A stretch of 64,000 nucleotides of DNA from Caulobacteraceae bacterium PMMR1 (GTDB taxonomy: Bacteria > Pseudomonadota > Alphaproteobacteria > Caulobacterales > Caulobacteraceae), in assembly GCA_000733915.1 (NCBI GenBank), contig JPOM01000001.1:806001-870000 (forward strand). The letters run 5' to 3'. The position numbers and the translations under genes are program-made. Below, piece after piece: positions 35,352 through 44,089 of this stretch. Each line of letters opens with the position of its first letter. The first letter of the stretch is position 1. The notes below the pieces were generated by a model that made no database searches, was not told the DNA's origin, and saw nothing but the letters and a program-made list of their open reading frames with translations.

Positions 35352-36611
35352 ATGACCAAAGCCGCCAGCGGCGACGCCAAGAGCACCCTCTACTGCTCCT
35401 TCTGCGGGAAGAGCCAGCATGAGGTGCGCAAGCTCATCGCCGGCCCCACCGTCTTCATCTGCGACGAGTGCGTCGAGCTCTGCATGGACATCATCCGTGA
35501 AGAGCACAAGATCTCGTTCGTCAAGTCAAAGGATGGAGTGCCCACGCCCAAGGAGATTTGCGACGTTCTCGATGATTACGTCATCGGCCAGGACCATGCG
35601 AAAAAGGTCCTCTCGGTCGCGGTGCACAACCACTACAAGCGCCTGAACCACGCCCAGAAGAACAACGACGTCGAGCTGGCCAAGTCCAACATCATGCTGG
35701 TCGGCCCGACCGGCTCGGGCAAGACCCTTCTGGCGCAGACGCTGGCGCGGATCATCGATGTGCCGTTCACGATGGCCGATGCGACGACGCTGACCGAAGC
35801 CGGTTACGTCGGCGAGGACGTCGAGAACATCGTGCTCAAGCTGCTGCAGTCGGCCGACTACAACGTCGAGCGGGCGCAGCGGGGCATCGTCTACATCGAC
35901 GAGATCGACAAGATCAGCCGCAAGTCCGACAACCCCTCGATCACCCGCGACGTGTCGGGCGAGGGCGTGCAGCAGGCCTTGCTGAAGATCATGGAGGGCA
36001 CCGTCGCCTCCGTGCCGCCGCAGGGCGGCCGCAAGCACCCCCAGCAGGAGTTCCTCCAGGTCGACACGACCAACATCCTGTTCATCGTGGGCGGCGCGTT
36101 CGCGGGCCTGGAGAAGATCATCTCCAGCCGCGGCCAGGGCACCTCGATCGGCTTCGGCGCCACCGTGAAGGACCCGGACGAGCGGCGCACGGGAGAAATC
36201 CTGCGCCAGGTCGAGCCGGAGGACATGCTCCGCTTCGGCCTGATCCCAGAGTTCATCGGTCGCCTGCCGGTGATCGCCACGCTGGAGGACCTGGACGAGG
36301 GCGCGCTGGTCAAGATCCTGACCGAGCCCAAGAACGCCCTGGTCAAGCAGTACCAGCGCCTGTTCGACATGGAGAACGTCGGCCTGACCTTCACCGACGA
36401 CGCCCTGCACGCGGTCGCCCGCAAGGCGATCGCGCGCAAGACCGGCGCGCGCGGGCTGCGCTCGATCATGGAGGGCATCCTGCTCGAGACCATGTTCGAG
36501 CTGCCGACCTACCAGGGCGTGGAAGAGGTGGTGGTCAACGCCGAGGTGGTCGAGGGCCGCGCCCAGCCGCTGATGATCTACACCGAGCGCCGCAACGGCC
36601 AGGCGGGCTGA
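35352..36611 (+). CDS. clpX: ATP-dependent Clp protease ATP-binding subunit ClpX
   Basis: A 419-residue AAA+ unfoldase that feeds substrates (including cell-cycle proteins such as CtrA in Caulobacter) to ClpP. The N-terminal zinc domain has C15, C18, C37 and C40. Walker A is GPTGSGKT, Walker [10 protein letters not shown], and the sensor/arginine region follows [14 protein letters not shown]. The ClpP-binding loop falls in the C-terminal part of the AAA+ domain. clpP itself is not in this window. A 291-bp divergent promoter region separates it from cicA. Confidence 0.98.
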   Translation: MTKAASGDAKSTLYCSFCGKSQHEVRKLIAGPTVFICDECVELCMDIIREEHKISFVKSKDGVPTPKEICDVLDDYVIGQDHAKKVLSVAVHNHYKRLNHAQKNNDVELAKSNIMLVGPTGSGKTLLAQTLARIIDVPFTMADATTLTEAGYVGEDVENIVLKLLQSADYNVERAQRGIVYIDEIDKISRKSDNPSITRDVSGEGVQQALLKIMEGTVASVPPQGGRKHPQQEFLQVDTTNILFIVGGAFAGLEKIISSRGQGTSIGFGATVKDPDERRTGEILRQVEPEDMLRFGLIPEFIGRLPVIATLEDLDEGALVKILTEPKNALVKQYQRLFDMENVGLTFTDDALHAVARKAIARKTGARGLRSIMEGILLETMFELPTYQGVEEVVVNAEVVEGRAQPLMIYTERRNGQAG

Positions 36612-36632
36612 GGCCCGCGGGCTGGGACGCCC

Positions 36633-37526
36633 TCAGGGCGTGCCAGCCAGCATCCGCCCGTAGGCGTCCACGAGGCTCGCGTACGGCGGGACGAAGGTGA
36701 TGACCGTGTGGCCGGACTCCGTCACGGGCGCCTTGATCTCGAAATGCAGGTGGGTCGTGGTCGCATTGTGCGGCGGGTAGACGTGGTCGACCATGCCGAT
36801 GACCTGGCCGCGGGAGACGCTCTCGCCCTCGTGCACGGCCAGGTGGCTCATGTGCAGGTAGCGATAGGTGCGCGACCCGTCCGGCGTGGTCAGGAATAGC
36901 GAGAAGCTGCCGATGTGCGTGACGGTCCCGTCGGCGACGGCCACGACCGGGTGCACGCCGGGGTGGCAGGTCGAGGCGCGGATGTCCTGGCCCTGATGGC
37001 CGAGATTGCCGATGCACAGCCCGTTGGGCTGGGCTCGAGTCTCGCAGAAGTTGTCGTGCCATGGGTAGCTGAAGTTCGCTGCGTCGCACTGGCCGGTCCC
37101 CGCCGGGCCTGACCCGCCGCCATGGCCATAGACCTGAGAATTGGCGAAGGCCGGCCCGTCTTTGATCGGGAATCGGATGCCCGGACCCCAGATGGTCGGA
37201 TCGGGGACGCCGTGCCCGGTGCCGGGCGGAAGAACGCCCGGGTCGCCGTGGTCGAAGCTCGTCACCTCTGTCGCGCCGCCGCCGGCGTCCGCCGTCTCGT
37301 TCCCGCTCGAGGCCGTGGCGTCGGAGGCGCTCGCACCGCTGTCGGGGGTCGTGTTCGCCGGCGTCGCGTTCGCCGGCGTCGCGTTCGGGGGCGCTGCATC
37401 ATGCGCGCTCGCGTCGGCGGGCGCCGGCGCGGTCCCGCTGGGCGTCGGGCTGGGCTGGTCGCCGCACGCCGCCAGCAGGAGCGCCGCACTCAGCGCGGAG
37501 CCAAGCAGGGCAGGGGAGCGGCTCAC
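36633..37526 (-). CDS. M23-family peptidase lipoprotein
   Basis: A 297-residue lipoprotein from a GTG start (VSRSPALLGSALSAALLLAAC), with a lipobox LLAAC. A low-complexity Ala/Pro/Thr/Ser linker (~25-100, including three 5-residue NATPA-type repeats) leads to an M23 domain at ~150-290. The zinc-ligand pattern is LGHQGQDIRA and HLHFEI near the C-terminus, but the intervening H.x.D is slightly atypical. It may trim peptidoglycan or be a degenerate activator. It overlaps the upstream secreted-protein gene by 4 bp (GTGA) and sits between clpX and lon. Confidence 0.85.
   Translation of the reverse strand: MSRSPALLGSALSAALLLAACGDQPSPTPSGTAPAPADASAHDAAPPNATPANATPANTTPDSGASASDATASSGNETADAGGGATEVTSFDHGDPGVLPPGTGHGVPDPTIWGPGIRFPIKDGPAFANSQVYGHGGGSGPAGTGQCDAANFSYPWHDNFCETRAQPNGLCIGNLGHQGQDIRASTCHPGVHPVVAVADGTVTHIGSFSLFLTTPDGSRTYRYLHMSHLAVHEGESVSRGQVIGMVDHVYPPHNATTTHLHFEIKAPVTESGHTVITFVPPYASLVDAYGRMLAGTP
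37348..37392 (-). repeat. Three 15-bp in-frame repeats in the M23 lipoprotein linker
   Basis: Three consecutive 15-bp units of GTCGCGTTCGCCGGC type (the first and third differ by one or more bases) encode the NATPA-like repeat of the linker. Being a multiple of three, copy-number change would keep the frame. Confidence 0.9.
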
Positions 37527-38272
37527 TTTGCGCCGCCTTCGACCGGCAGCGCGCCCTGCGCGAGCTTCAGCGCCCCGTCCGGCGTGCAGCGGGGATCGTG
37601 CTCGACGTCGTCGCATTCCACGGTGAGGTCATAGACTGCCCCGAAGCGGGTGAAGCTTACGTCCACGCCGTAGTCGGTCTTCTGCACCAGGACGTCTTTC
37701 AGCACCCCCACCTGCGGCTGCAGTCGCCCGACCAGGGTCGAGGTGGACGCGACCGCCGGCAGCGGCTTCATCATCGCCTGCGCCTTGAAGCCCGAAGCCG
37801 CGGCCGGCTTGGCGCTGACCCTGCTCGCGGTCGCCGCCGGCGTGATCAGGCGTGGTGCGACATAGGCGTGGCTCGCGCCCTGGATCACAAGCGCCCCGCC
37901 CGGCAGCCGGCCGGATGCGGTGTAGCTGTCGCCGTGCGTGAAGACGCGCAGGTTCGCCAGTTGCAGCGGATGCAGCAGCACCGGCGTTCGGATCGCCGCC
38001 AGCCTGGCGAGGTCCACGCGCTGGGGCGGCAGCTTCAGCACTTCGGCGCGGAGCTGAAGCGCCTGGGGCTGCTGGCGGGCGCTGCGCAGGGCAGCGAAGT
38101 CCTGGGCGGTGAAGGCCAGCGCCGTCCGCGAGGGCAGGGCCTGCACCTGCGCCGCCGTCAAGGACGGCCGCACGACGGTCGCGGTCCGGGCGGCTGTCGT
38201 TTGGGCCGAGGTCGCGCCAGCGGCCCCGATCGAGACTGCGGCCGCAAGTGCCGATCCACAGATTCGTCGCAT
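37523..38272 (-). CDS. Secreted protein of unknown function
   Basis: A 249-residue protein with signal peptide MRRICGSALAAAVSIGAAGATSAQ. The body is rich in Ala, Leu and Gln, with a central segment LRVFTHGDSYTASGRLPGGALVIQGASHAY and a C-terminal segment LKDVLVQKTDYGVDVSFTRFGAVYDLTVECDDVEHDPRC that looks beta-rich with a Cys pair. I do not recognise a family. It is coupled to the M23 lipoprotein by a 4-bp overlap, so the two probably act together in the cell envelope. Confidence 0.82.
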   Translation of the reverse strand: MRRICGSALAAAVSIGAAGATSAQTTAARTATVVRPSLTAAQVQALPSRTALAFTAQDFAALRSARQQPQALQLRAEVLKLPPQRVDLARLAAIRTPVLLHPLQLANLRVFTHGDSYTASGRLPGGALVIQGASHAYVAPRLITPAATASRVSAKPAAASGFKAQAMMKPLPAVASTSTLVGRLQPQVGVLKDVLVQKTDYGVDVSFTRFGAVYDLTVECDDVEHDPRCTPDGALKLAQGALPVEGGAK

Positions 38273-38381
38273 CTGCTCCCCCGAGCTTCCGGGGAAGGTT
38301 AACACAGATAAAGCAACGCTTTGAAGACGCGCGGCGCGCCTGCGGCGGTTGCGCACGCGACAGGCTGCGCGGGCTGCGCCG

Positions 38382-38410
38382 CTTGAACGGTCCTCCGTTC
38401 GTTCCACATT
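38382..38410 (+). promoter_or_regulatory. Candidate heat-shock promoter upstream of lon
   Basis: CTTGAA at 38382-38387 followed after about 17 nt by CCACATT at 38404-38410. The -35 box fits the alphaproteobacterial sigma-32 pattern, the -10 only partly. lon is heat-induced in relatives; this is the only such pair seen before lon. Confidence 0.4.
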
Positions 38411-38542
38411 ACCTGGCGACCCAGAGTCCGCGCCCATCCCGGGGCGGGCCCGGGACGCCGACCCCCTCCGCCGGCGCGTTTGCAGCGACGGGGCGGTCCC
38501 GAACCGGCCGGGCGGTCCAATCCGTCGGCCAAGGAGTGCATG

Positions 38543-40942
38543 ATGTCAGAAACCCGAACGCTTCCGGTTCTGCCCCTGCGGGACATTGTGGTCTTCCCGC
38601 ACATGGTGGTGCCGCTGTTCGTCGGTCGCGAGAAGTCGGTGCGCGCGCTCGAAGAGGTGATGCGAGGCGACAAGGCGATCGTGCTCGCCACGCAGAAGAA
38701 CAGCTCCGACGACGATCCCCAGCCCTCCGCCATCTATGATGTGGGCGTGGTGGCCAGCGTGCTGCAGCTGCTCAAGCTCCCGGACGGCACGGTCAAGGTG
38801 CTGGTGGAGGGCAAGAGCCGCGCGGCGCTGCTCCGCTTCACCAACCAGGAGGAGTTCTTCGAGGCCGAGATCGCCGACCTCGACGAGGAGGGCGCCGACG
38901 CCCCCGAGGCACAGGCCCTCTCCCGCGCCGTGGCCGAGCAGTTCGAGAACTATGTCAAACTGAACAAGAAGATCCCGCCCGAAGCCCTGGCGGCGATCCC
39001 GCACATCCAGGAGCCCGGCAAGCTGGCCGACAGCATCGCCGCCCATCTGTCCGTGAAGATTGTTGACAAGCAGAGCCTGCTTGAAATCTTCAACATCGCC
39101 AAGCGGCTGGAGAAGGTCTACGCCTTGATGGAAGGCGAGATCTCCGTTCTGCAGGTCGAGAAGAAGATCCGCAGCCGCGTCAAGCGTCAGATGGAGAAGA
39201 CGCAGCGCGAGTACTATCTGAATGAGCAGATGAAGGCGATCCAGCGCGAGCTGGGCGAGCAGGACGATCAGCGCGACGAGCTGATGGAGCTCGAGAAGCG
39301 CATCAAGAAGACCAAGCTGTCCAAGGAAGCGCGCCAGAAGGCCGACGCCGAGCTGAAGAAGCTCCGCAACATGAGCCCGATGTCGGCCGAGAGCACGGTC
39401 GTGCGCAACTATCTCGACTGGCTGCTCTCGATCCCGTGGGGCAAGGCCAAATCCAAGCCGGTCGACTTGGTCGAGGCCGAGCGCATCCTGGACGAGGACC
39501 ACTACGGCCTGGAGAAGGTCAAGGAACGCATCTTGGAATACCTGGCCGTGCAGGCGCGCACCGGCAACAACAAGGGGCCGATCCTGTGCCTCGTCGGCCC
39601 CCCCGGCGTGGGCAAGACCTCGCTGGGCAAGTCCATCGCCAAGGCCACCGGGCGTGAGTTCGCGCGCTTAAGCCTCGGCGGCGTGCGCGACGAGGCCGAA
39701 ATCCGCGGCCACCGCCGGACCTACATCGGCTCCATGCCCGGCAAGATCATCCAGTCCATGAAGAAGGTGAAGTCGACCAACCCCTTCTTCCTGCTGGACG
39801 AGATCGACAAGCTCGGCGCCGACTGGCGGGGCGACCCGTCTTCGGCCCTGCTCGAGGTGCTTGACCCGGCCCAGAACAACACCTTTGGCGACCACTATCT
39901 GGAGGTGGACTACGACCTGTCTCAGGTCATGTTCGTCACTACGGCGAACAGCCTGAACATGCCGCAGCCGCTGCTCGACCGGATGGAGATCATCCGCATC
40001 CCCGGCTATACCGAGGACGAGAAGGTCGAGATCGCCAAGCGCCACGTCCTGCCCAAGGTCATGAGCGACAACGGGCTGAAGCAGGGCGAGCTGGTCGTGC
40101 CGGACCAGGCCATCCGCGATCTCATCCGCTATTACACGCGGGAGGCGGGGGTGCGCTCGCTGGAGCGGGAGCTGGGCAACCTGGCCCGCAAGGCGGTGCG
40201 CGACCTGGCCCGTGAGACGGTCGGGTCGATCACCATCGACGACGAGCGCCTCGCCAAGTACGCGGGCGTGCGCAAGTTCCGCTACGGCGAGACCGACGAG
40301 ACCGACCAGGTCGGCATCGTGACCGGCCTGGCCTGGACGGAGTTCGGCGGCGATATCCTGACCATTGAGGCGGTCAAGATGCCGGGCAAGGGTCGCATGA
40401 CCGTGACCGGCAACCTGAAGGACGTGATGCGGGAGTCGATCTCGGCGGCGAACTCCTATGTCCGCGCCCGGGCCCCGGCCTTCGGCATCCGCCCGACCGT
40501 CTTCGACCGCCAGGACGTGCACGTCCACGTGCCGGACGGCGCCACGCCCAAGGACGGCCCGTCGGCGGGCGCGGCCATGGTCACGGCGATCGTCTCGGTG
40601 CTGACCGGCATTCCCGTGCGCAAGGAGATCGCCATGACCGGCGAGATCACCCTGCGCGGTCGCGTCACCGCCATCGGCGGCCTGAAGGAGAAGCTGCTGG
40701 CGGCCCTCCGCTCGGGTGTGAAGACGGTCCTGATCCCGGAGGAGAACGTCAAGGACCTGGCCGACATCCCGGAGAACGTGACCTCGGCGCTGCAGATCAT
40801 CCCGGTCTCCAACGCCGATCAGGTGCTGGCGCACGCTCTGACCGGCCCGGTGACCCCGATCGAATGGACCGAAGCCGACGAGGCGGCGCGGCCCGTGCCG
40901 ACGCGCGAGGAGGGCGATGCGGGCGCGGCCCTGACCCACTGA
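38543..40942 (+). CDS. lon: ATP-dependent protease Lon
   Basis: A 799-residue Lon protease for misfolded and regulatory proteins. Two consecutive ATGs begin the gene (38540 and 38543); AAGGAG at 38531-38536 is better spaced for the second. The N-terminal substrate domain begins TLPVLPLRDIVVFPHMVVP. AAA+ motifs are GPPGVGKTSLGKS and FLLDEIDKLG. The protease domain has the catalytic Ser in PKDGPSAGAAM and Lys in RVTAIGGLKEKLLAALR. A hairpin terminator follows the stop. Confidence 0.98.
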   Translation: MSETRTLPVLPLRDIVVFPHMVVPLFVGREKSVRALEEVMRGDKAIVLATQKNSSDDDPQPSAIYDVGVVASVLQLLKLPDGTVKVLVEGKSRAALLRFTNQEEFFEAEIADLDEEGADAPEAQALSRAVAEQFENYVKLNKKIPPEALAAIPHIQEPGKLADSIAAHLSVKIVDKQSLLEIFNIAKRLEKVYALMEGEISVLQVEKKIRSRVKRQMEKTQREYYLNEQMKAIQRELGEQDDQRDELMELEKRIKKTKLSKEARQKADAELKKLRNMSPMSAESTVVRNYLDWLLSIPWGKAKSKPVDLVEAERILDEDHYGLEKVKERILEYLAVQARTGNNKGPILCLVGPPGVGKTSLGKSIAKATGREFARLSLGGVRDEAEIRGHRRTYIGSMPGKIIQSMKKVKSTNPFFLLDEIDKLGADWRGDPSSALLEVLDPAQNNTFGDHYLEVDYDLSQVMFVTTANSLNMPQPLLDRMEIIRIPGYTEDEKVEIAKRHVLPKVMSDNGLKQGELVVPDQAIRDLIRYYTREAGVRSLERELGNLARKAVRDLARETVGSITIDDERLAKYAGVRKFRYGETDETDQVGIVTGLAWTEFGGDILTIEAVKMPGKGRMTVTGNLKDVMRESISAANSYVRARAPAFGIRPTVFDRQDVHVHVPDGATPKDGPSAGAAMVTAIVSVLTGIPVRKEIAMTGEITLRGRVTAIGGLKEKLLAALRSGVKTVLIPEENVKDLADIPENVTSALQIIPVSNADQVLAHALTGPVTPIEWTEADEAARPVPTREEGDAGAALTH

Positions 40943-40985
40943 GGGGGTTTCGGCCCTCGATTGGGGCGGAATCCTCATTTTTTCA

Positions 40986-41019
40986 GCGGCGCGGGGCCTT
41001 TCCGCGCCGCCTTTCTTTT
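40986..41019 (+). terminator. Rho-independent terminator after lon
   Basis: GCGGCGCGG (40986-40994), loop GGCCTTT, its complement (41002-41010), then CTTTCTTTT. It follows lon and precedes hup. Confidence 0.85.
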
Positions 41020-41111
41020 GACGCCGCGGCAAGCGCGGACCAAAGTGCGCCGGGCATGCGGGGGGCGGGCATGCGATTCGATCCCCCGCCAACAAGGGTT
41101 GGGAGAACCAG

Positions 41112-41384
41112 ATGACCAAGGCCGAACTCGTCTCCTCGATCGCCGACAAAGCGGGCCTGGACAAAAAGCAAGCGCAGAAGGCTCTCGAAGCGTTCGTGGA
41201 CTGCGTGACGGACTCGGTGAAGAGCGGAACGGAAGTGCGCATCGTGGGCTTCGGCAGCTTCGTGCCCGTCGAGCGCGCGGAGGGCATGGCCCGCAATCCC
41301 CGCACCGGCGAGCAGGTGAAGCGTCCCGCCTCCAAGACCGTGCGGTTCCGCCCGGGCGAGGCGCTGAAGTCCTCCTTGAACTGA
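41112..41384 (+). CDS. hup: DNA-binding protein HU
   Basis: A 90-residue nucleoid protein, MTKAELVSSIADKAGLDKKQAQKAL, with the DNA-wrapping beta arm GFGSFVPVERAEGMARNPRTGEQ and a KPRPASKTVRFRPGEALK-like end. HU dimers bend DNA without sequence preference. The lon-hup order is the standard one in proteobacteria. A ribosome site GGGAGA lies just before the ATG and a strong terminator follows. Confidence 0.98.
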   Translation: MTKAELVSSIADKAGLDKKQAQKALEAFVDCVTDSVKSGTEVRIVGFGSFVPVERAEGMARNPRTGEQVKRPASKTVRFRPGEALKSSLN

Positions 41385-41403
41385 GCTCCGGCATCAGGGA
41401 AGA

Positions 41404-41427
41404 GGAGCGGCGTCGGCCGCTCCTTTT
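41404..41427 (+). terminator. Rho-independent terminator after hup
   Basis: GGAGCGGC (41404-41411), GTCG loop, GCCGCTCC (41416-41423), followed by TTTT. Confidence 0.85.
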
Positions 41428-41517
41428 CCGTTCCGGCTCAGGACGATGCGCTCAGGCCGCAGGGACCTGAGGCTGAGCGGGCCAGGGAGGGCGCGAGTTC
41501 TCCGGGCTGCGCTGGCC

Positions 41518-41592
41518 GGGCGGATAGCTCAGCGGTAGAGCATCTCGTTTACACCGAGAGGGTCGGGGGTTCGATCCCCTCTCCGCCCACCA
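41518..41592 (+). tRNA. tRNA-Val (anticodon TAC)
   Basis: A 75-nt cloverleaf with encoded CCA: acceptor GGGCGGA/TCCGCCC, D stem GCTC/GAGC, anticodon stem TCTCG/CGAGA with loop TTTACAC, and T arm GGGGG-TTCGATC-CCCTC (one G-U pair). It lies between hup and the convergent bpt gene. Confidence 0.97.
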
Positions 41593-41679
41593 CCAGCTTC
41601 AGGCCCGGCCTTCCGTGGGGTAAGCTTGGCCGCGACGACGCTTCGGAGCCCAGCGCGGCCCCCCGCTTGAGCGCGCAGC

Positions 41680-42432
41680 TCAGCCGTCGCGGTCCTTCGC
41701 GGAGAACAGCCGCCAGCCGCCGGGCTTGAGCAGCTCGAGCGGCTGGTACTCCGCCTTGTAGTCCATCTTGTGCGAGCCTGAGACCCAGTAGCCGAGATAG
41801 ACGTAAGCCAGCCCTGTGGCCTGGGCCTGCAGCACGTGGTCCAGGATCACGAAGCGCCCGAGGCTGCGCTTGGCCAGGCGAGGGTCGAAGAAGCTGTAGA
41901 CCAGCGACAGGCCGTCGCAGAGCAGGTCCACCAGCACGCATGCCGCGAGGTCGCCCGGGCCGTCGTCTGCGGACGGGACGCGGTACTCGATCACATGGGT
42001 GCGGACCGGCGTGTCCTCGACCATGGCGATGTAGTCCGCCCAGGTCATCTCGGCCATGCCGCCGCCGGGGTGGCGGGCGTCGAGGTAGCGACGGAGCAGA
42101 TCGAACTGCTCGGTGGTGGCCTCCGCCTCCACCAGGTTGCGCTCCAGGCCGGCGTTGGCGGCCAGAACCCGTTCCTGGGAGCGCGTGAAGCTGAAGTCCC
42201 GCACCGGAATGCGCGCGGAGACGCAGGCGTCGCAGCCGTCGCAGGCGGGGCGGTAGGCGATGGTCTGGGAGCGGCGGAAGCCGACCTGGGTCAGGCTGTC
42301 GTTCACCGTCGGCCCGTCGGAGATCGGCAGGTGCGCGAACACCTTCCGCTCCTCCCGTCCGGGAAGATACGGGCATGGCTGTGGCGCGGTGAGAAAGAAG
42401 CGGAGCTGACGTGTCGTGAAGTGCTGAGTCAC
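41680..42432 (-). CDS. bpt: Aspartate/glutamate leucyltransferase (Bpt)
   Basis: A 250-residue aminoacyl-tRNA-protein transferase that adds Leu to N-terminal Asp or Glu, marking proteins for ClpS/ClpAP. It has the Cys-rich RPACDGCDACVSARIPV near residue 65, ATE/BPT-like FDPRLAKRSLGRFVILD and YVYLGYWVSGSHKMDYKAEYQP near the C-terminus. Length is typical. Its presence near clpX and lon may be coincidental but places another proteolysis gene in the cluster. Confidence 0.94.
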   Translation of the reverse strand: MTQHFTTRQLRFFLTAPQPCPYLPGREERKVFAHLPISDGPTVNDSLTQVGFRRSQTIAYRPACDGCDACVSARIPVRDFSFTRSQERVLAANAGLERNLVEAEATTEQFDLLRRYLDARHPGGGMAEMTWADYIAMVEDTPVRTHVIEYRVPSADDGPGDLAACVLVDLLCDGLSLVYSFFDPRLAKRSLGRFVILDHVLQAQATGLAYVYLGYWVSGSHKMDYKAEYQPLELLKPGGWRLFSAKDRDG

Positions 42433-42563
42433 GCGCCGCAGAGGTCCTGCAAATCAGCCGTTTCCAAGGCGATTAGGGGCCAAGCCGCCCCTCCCTGCAA
42501 GGCTGAACGCGCAGAAGGCGACAGCGCTCATCGCCGCGCCTCGCCGAAGCGCCCGACGGGGGC

Positions 42564-43469
42564 TCAGCCGGCCGGACGATCAGGCGGCAGCACCGGCTTT
42601 TCCTTCAAGAGCACGATGGCGATCCGCCGATTGCCGGGCAGGGTGGGGTCGTCCGGGAAGAGCGGGTCCGAGGAGGCCTTGCCGGAGACCTGGTAGATGC
42701 GGTCCGGATCCACGCCGGCGTCCTGCAGCACCTGGCGGGAGGCATTGGCGCGGGCGGCGGAGAGCGACCAGTCGTCGGCCACGTGAGCGACGCCGGCGGT
42801 CGCGGACGTGTGGCCGGCCACGGTGATCCGGTTGTGCAGCTGCACGATAACCTTGGCCACGGCGCGCAGCAGCAGGCGCGCGCGGTCGTTGGGCTGGGCG
42901 CTCTTCTCGCCGAACATGGCGCGGCCTTCCTGGTCGACCAGCTGGATGCGCAGGCCCTCCGGCGTCTGGTCCACCAGCACTTGCTTGGACAGCTCCGCCA
43001 GCTCCGGCATGTCCTGCAAGGCTTGGCGCAGCGACTGGGCGGCGCTCTGGAAGTCGTCCTGCTCCTTCTTCTCGGCCGCCTGCTTGATCGCGTCCTGCAC
43101 CGTCTGGGCAGCGCCGCCGGAGACCTGGCTCTTGCCGGCGTCCTTGGCTTTCGGCGGCGCTTCGGGCGAGAGCTGCTGCACCACCGACATCGAGCCGTCG
43201 CTCTTTACGCCCTGGTCGCCTAGCGACGTGCCGCCCAGGATCCCGCCCGAACCGGACGTGGAGGCCGAGACCGAGGCGGGGGCGAAATAGTCCGCGATGC
43301 CGCGCTTCTGCTCCGGGCTTGTCGTGTTGATCAGCCACATCAGCAGGAAGAAGGCCATCATGGCGGTCACGAAGTCGGCATAGGCCACCTTCCAGGCGCC
43401 GCCGTGGTGGCCGCCGCTATAGACCTTCTTGACCTTCTTGATCAGGATCGGCGCGTCGCCGTAGGCCAT
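42564..43469 (-). CDS. motB: Flagellar motor stator protein MotB
   Basis: A 301-residue stator subunit. The N-terminal tail with KKVKKVYSGGHHGGAWKVAYAD leads to a membrane helix (~28-48) with the proton-carrying Asp32. A disordered linker (~55-150) is followed by an OmpA-like peptidoglycan-binding domain (~175-285; ITVAGHTSATAG and SLSAARANASRQVLQDAGV). motA is not in the window, as is common where the two are unlinked. The start is divergent from the flavin reductase gene. Confidence 0.96.
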   Translation of the reverse strand: MAYGDAPILIKKVKKVYSGGHHGGAWKVAYADFVTAMMAFFLLMWLINTTSPEQKRGIADYFAPASVSASTSGSGGILGGTSLGDQGVKSDGSMSVVQQLSPEAPPKAKDAGKSQVSGGAAQTVQDAIKQAAEKKEQDDFQSAAQSLRQALQDMPELAELSKQVLVDQTPEGLRIQLVDQEGRAMFGEKSAQPNDRARLLLRAVAKVIVQLHNRITVAGHTSATAGVAHVADDWSLSAARANASRQVLQDAGVDPDRIYQVSGKASSDPLFPDDPTLPGNRRIAIVLLKEKPVLPPDRPAG

Positions 43470-43503
43470 GACCGCCTGCAGGTGAGAGACAATGATCCGG
43501 TAG

Positions 43504-43526
43504 GCTTAACCCGGCCGGGGTTAAGC
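43504..43526. promoter_or_regulatory. Perfect inverted repeat upstream of motB
   Basis: GCTTAACCC (43504-43512), 5-nt spacer, GGGTTAAGC (43518-43526), between divergent motB and the flavin reductase. The TTAA-N11-TTAA spacing does not match the CtrA site. It may be an operator or a hairpin. Confidence 0.45.
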
Positions 43527-43586
43527 GCGGGTTGCGGCGGCGGCCAGCTTCGCCTATCCGCGCCTCTTCCCCGCTCAGAGGCCGCA

Positions 43587-44075
43587 TTGGACCCCGACGA
43601 GACGCTCCGCTACCGCCAGGCCCTGGGCGCCTTCGCCACCGGCGTGGTGATCGTGACGGCGCAGGACGCAGGGCAGGGCGCGGTCGGCCTGGTGGCCAAC
43701 TCCTTCACCTCCGTGGCGCTCGATCCGCCCCTGATCCTGTGGTGCCTGGGCGACGCCTCGGACCGCGGCGTCTACTTCCGCTCGGCGGAGCGCTTCGGGG
43801 TAAGCGTGCTGGCGGCCGAGCAGGAGGCGCTGTCGGCGCGGATCGCCCGTCGCGGCCAGCATCGGCTCGAGCCGTCGGAGGTGACGCGCGACCCCGCGGG
43901 CCTGCCGCTGATCGCCGGTGCGCTGAGCGGGCTGAGCTGCCGTACCCGCGAGCGGCTGCACGTCGGCGATCACCTGGTGATCGTGGGCGAGGTGGAGCGC
44001 TTCAGCACCGGCCCCGGCGACGGCCTGACCTATTTCCGCGGCCGCTATGGGCGCGCCGCCACCCCCCAAGTGTGA
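43587..44075 (+). CDS. Flavin reductase domain protein
   Basis: A 162-residue FMN-binding split-barrel protein. A TTG start (LDPDETLRYRQALGAF) preceded by GAGG is the best choice; no ATG fits. Motifs are FATGVVIVTAQ, VGLVANSFTSVALDPPLILWCLGD, SERFGVSVLAAEQ and GDHLVIVGEVERF. Such proteins supply reduced FMN to oxygenases or modify small molecules. The dehydrogenase gene starts 14 bp after its stop, so they may be co-transcribed. Confidence 0.88.
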   Translation: MDPDETLRYRQALGAFATGVVIVTAQDAGQGAVGLVANSFTSVALDPPLILWCLGDASDRGVYFRSAERFGVSVLAAEQEALSARIARRGQHRLEPSEVTRDPAGLPLIAGALSGLSCRTRERLHVGDHLVIVGEVERFSTGPGDGLTYFRGRYGRAATPQV

Positions 44076-44089
44076 GGGAGACGGACCGC

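Noticed and set aside
43504-43526. CtrA binding site
   Set aside because: TTAA half sites are 11 bp apart instead of the 6-7 expected, and the symmetry is inverted rather than direct.
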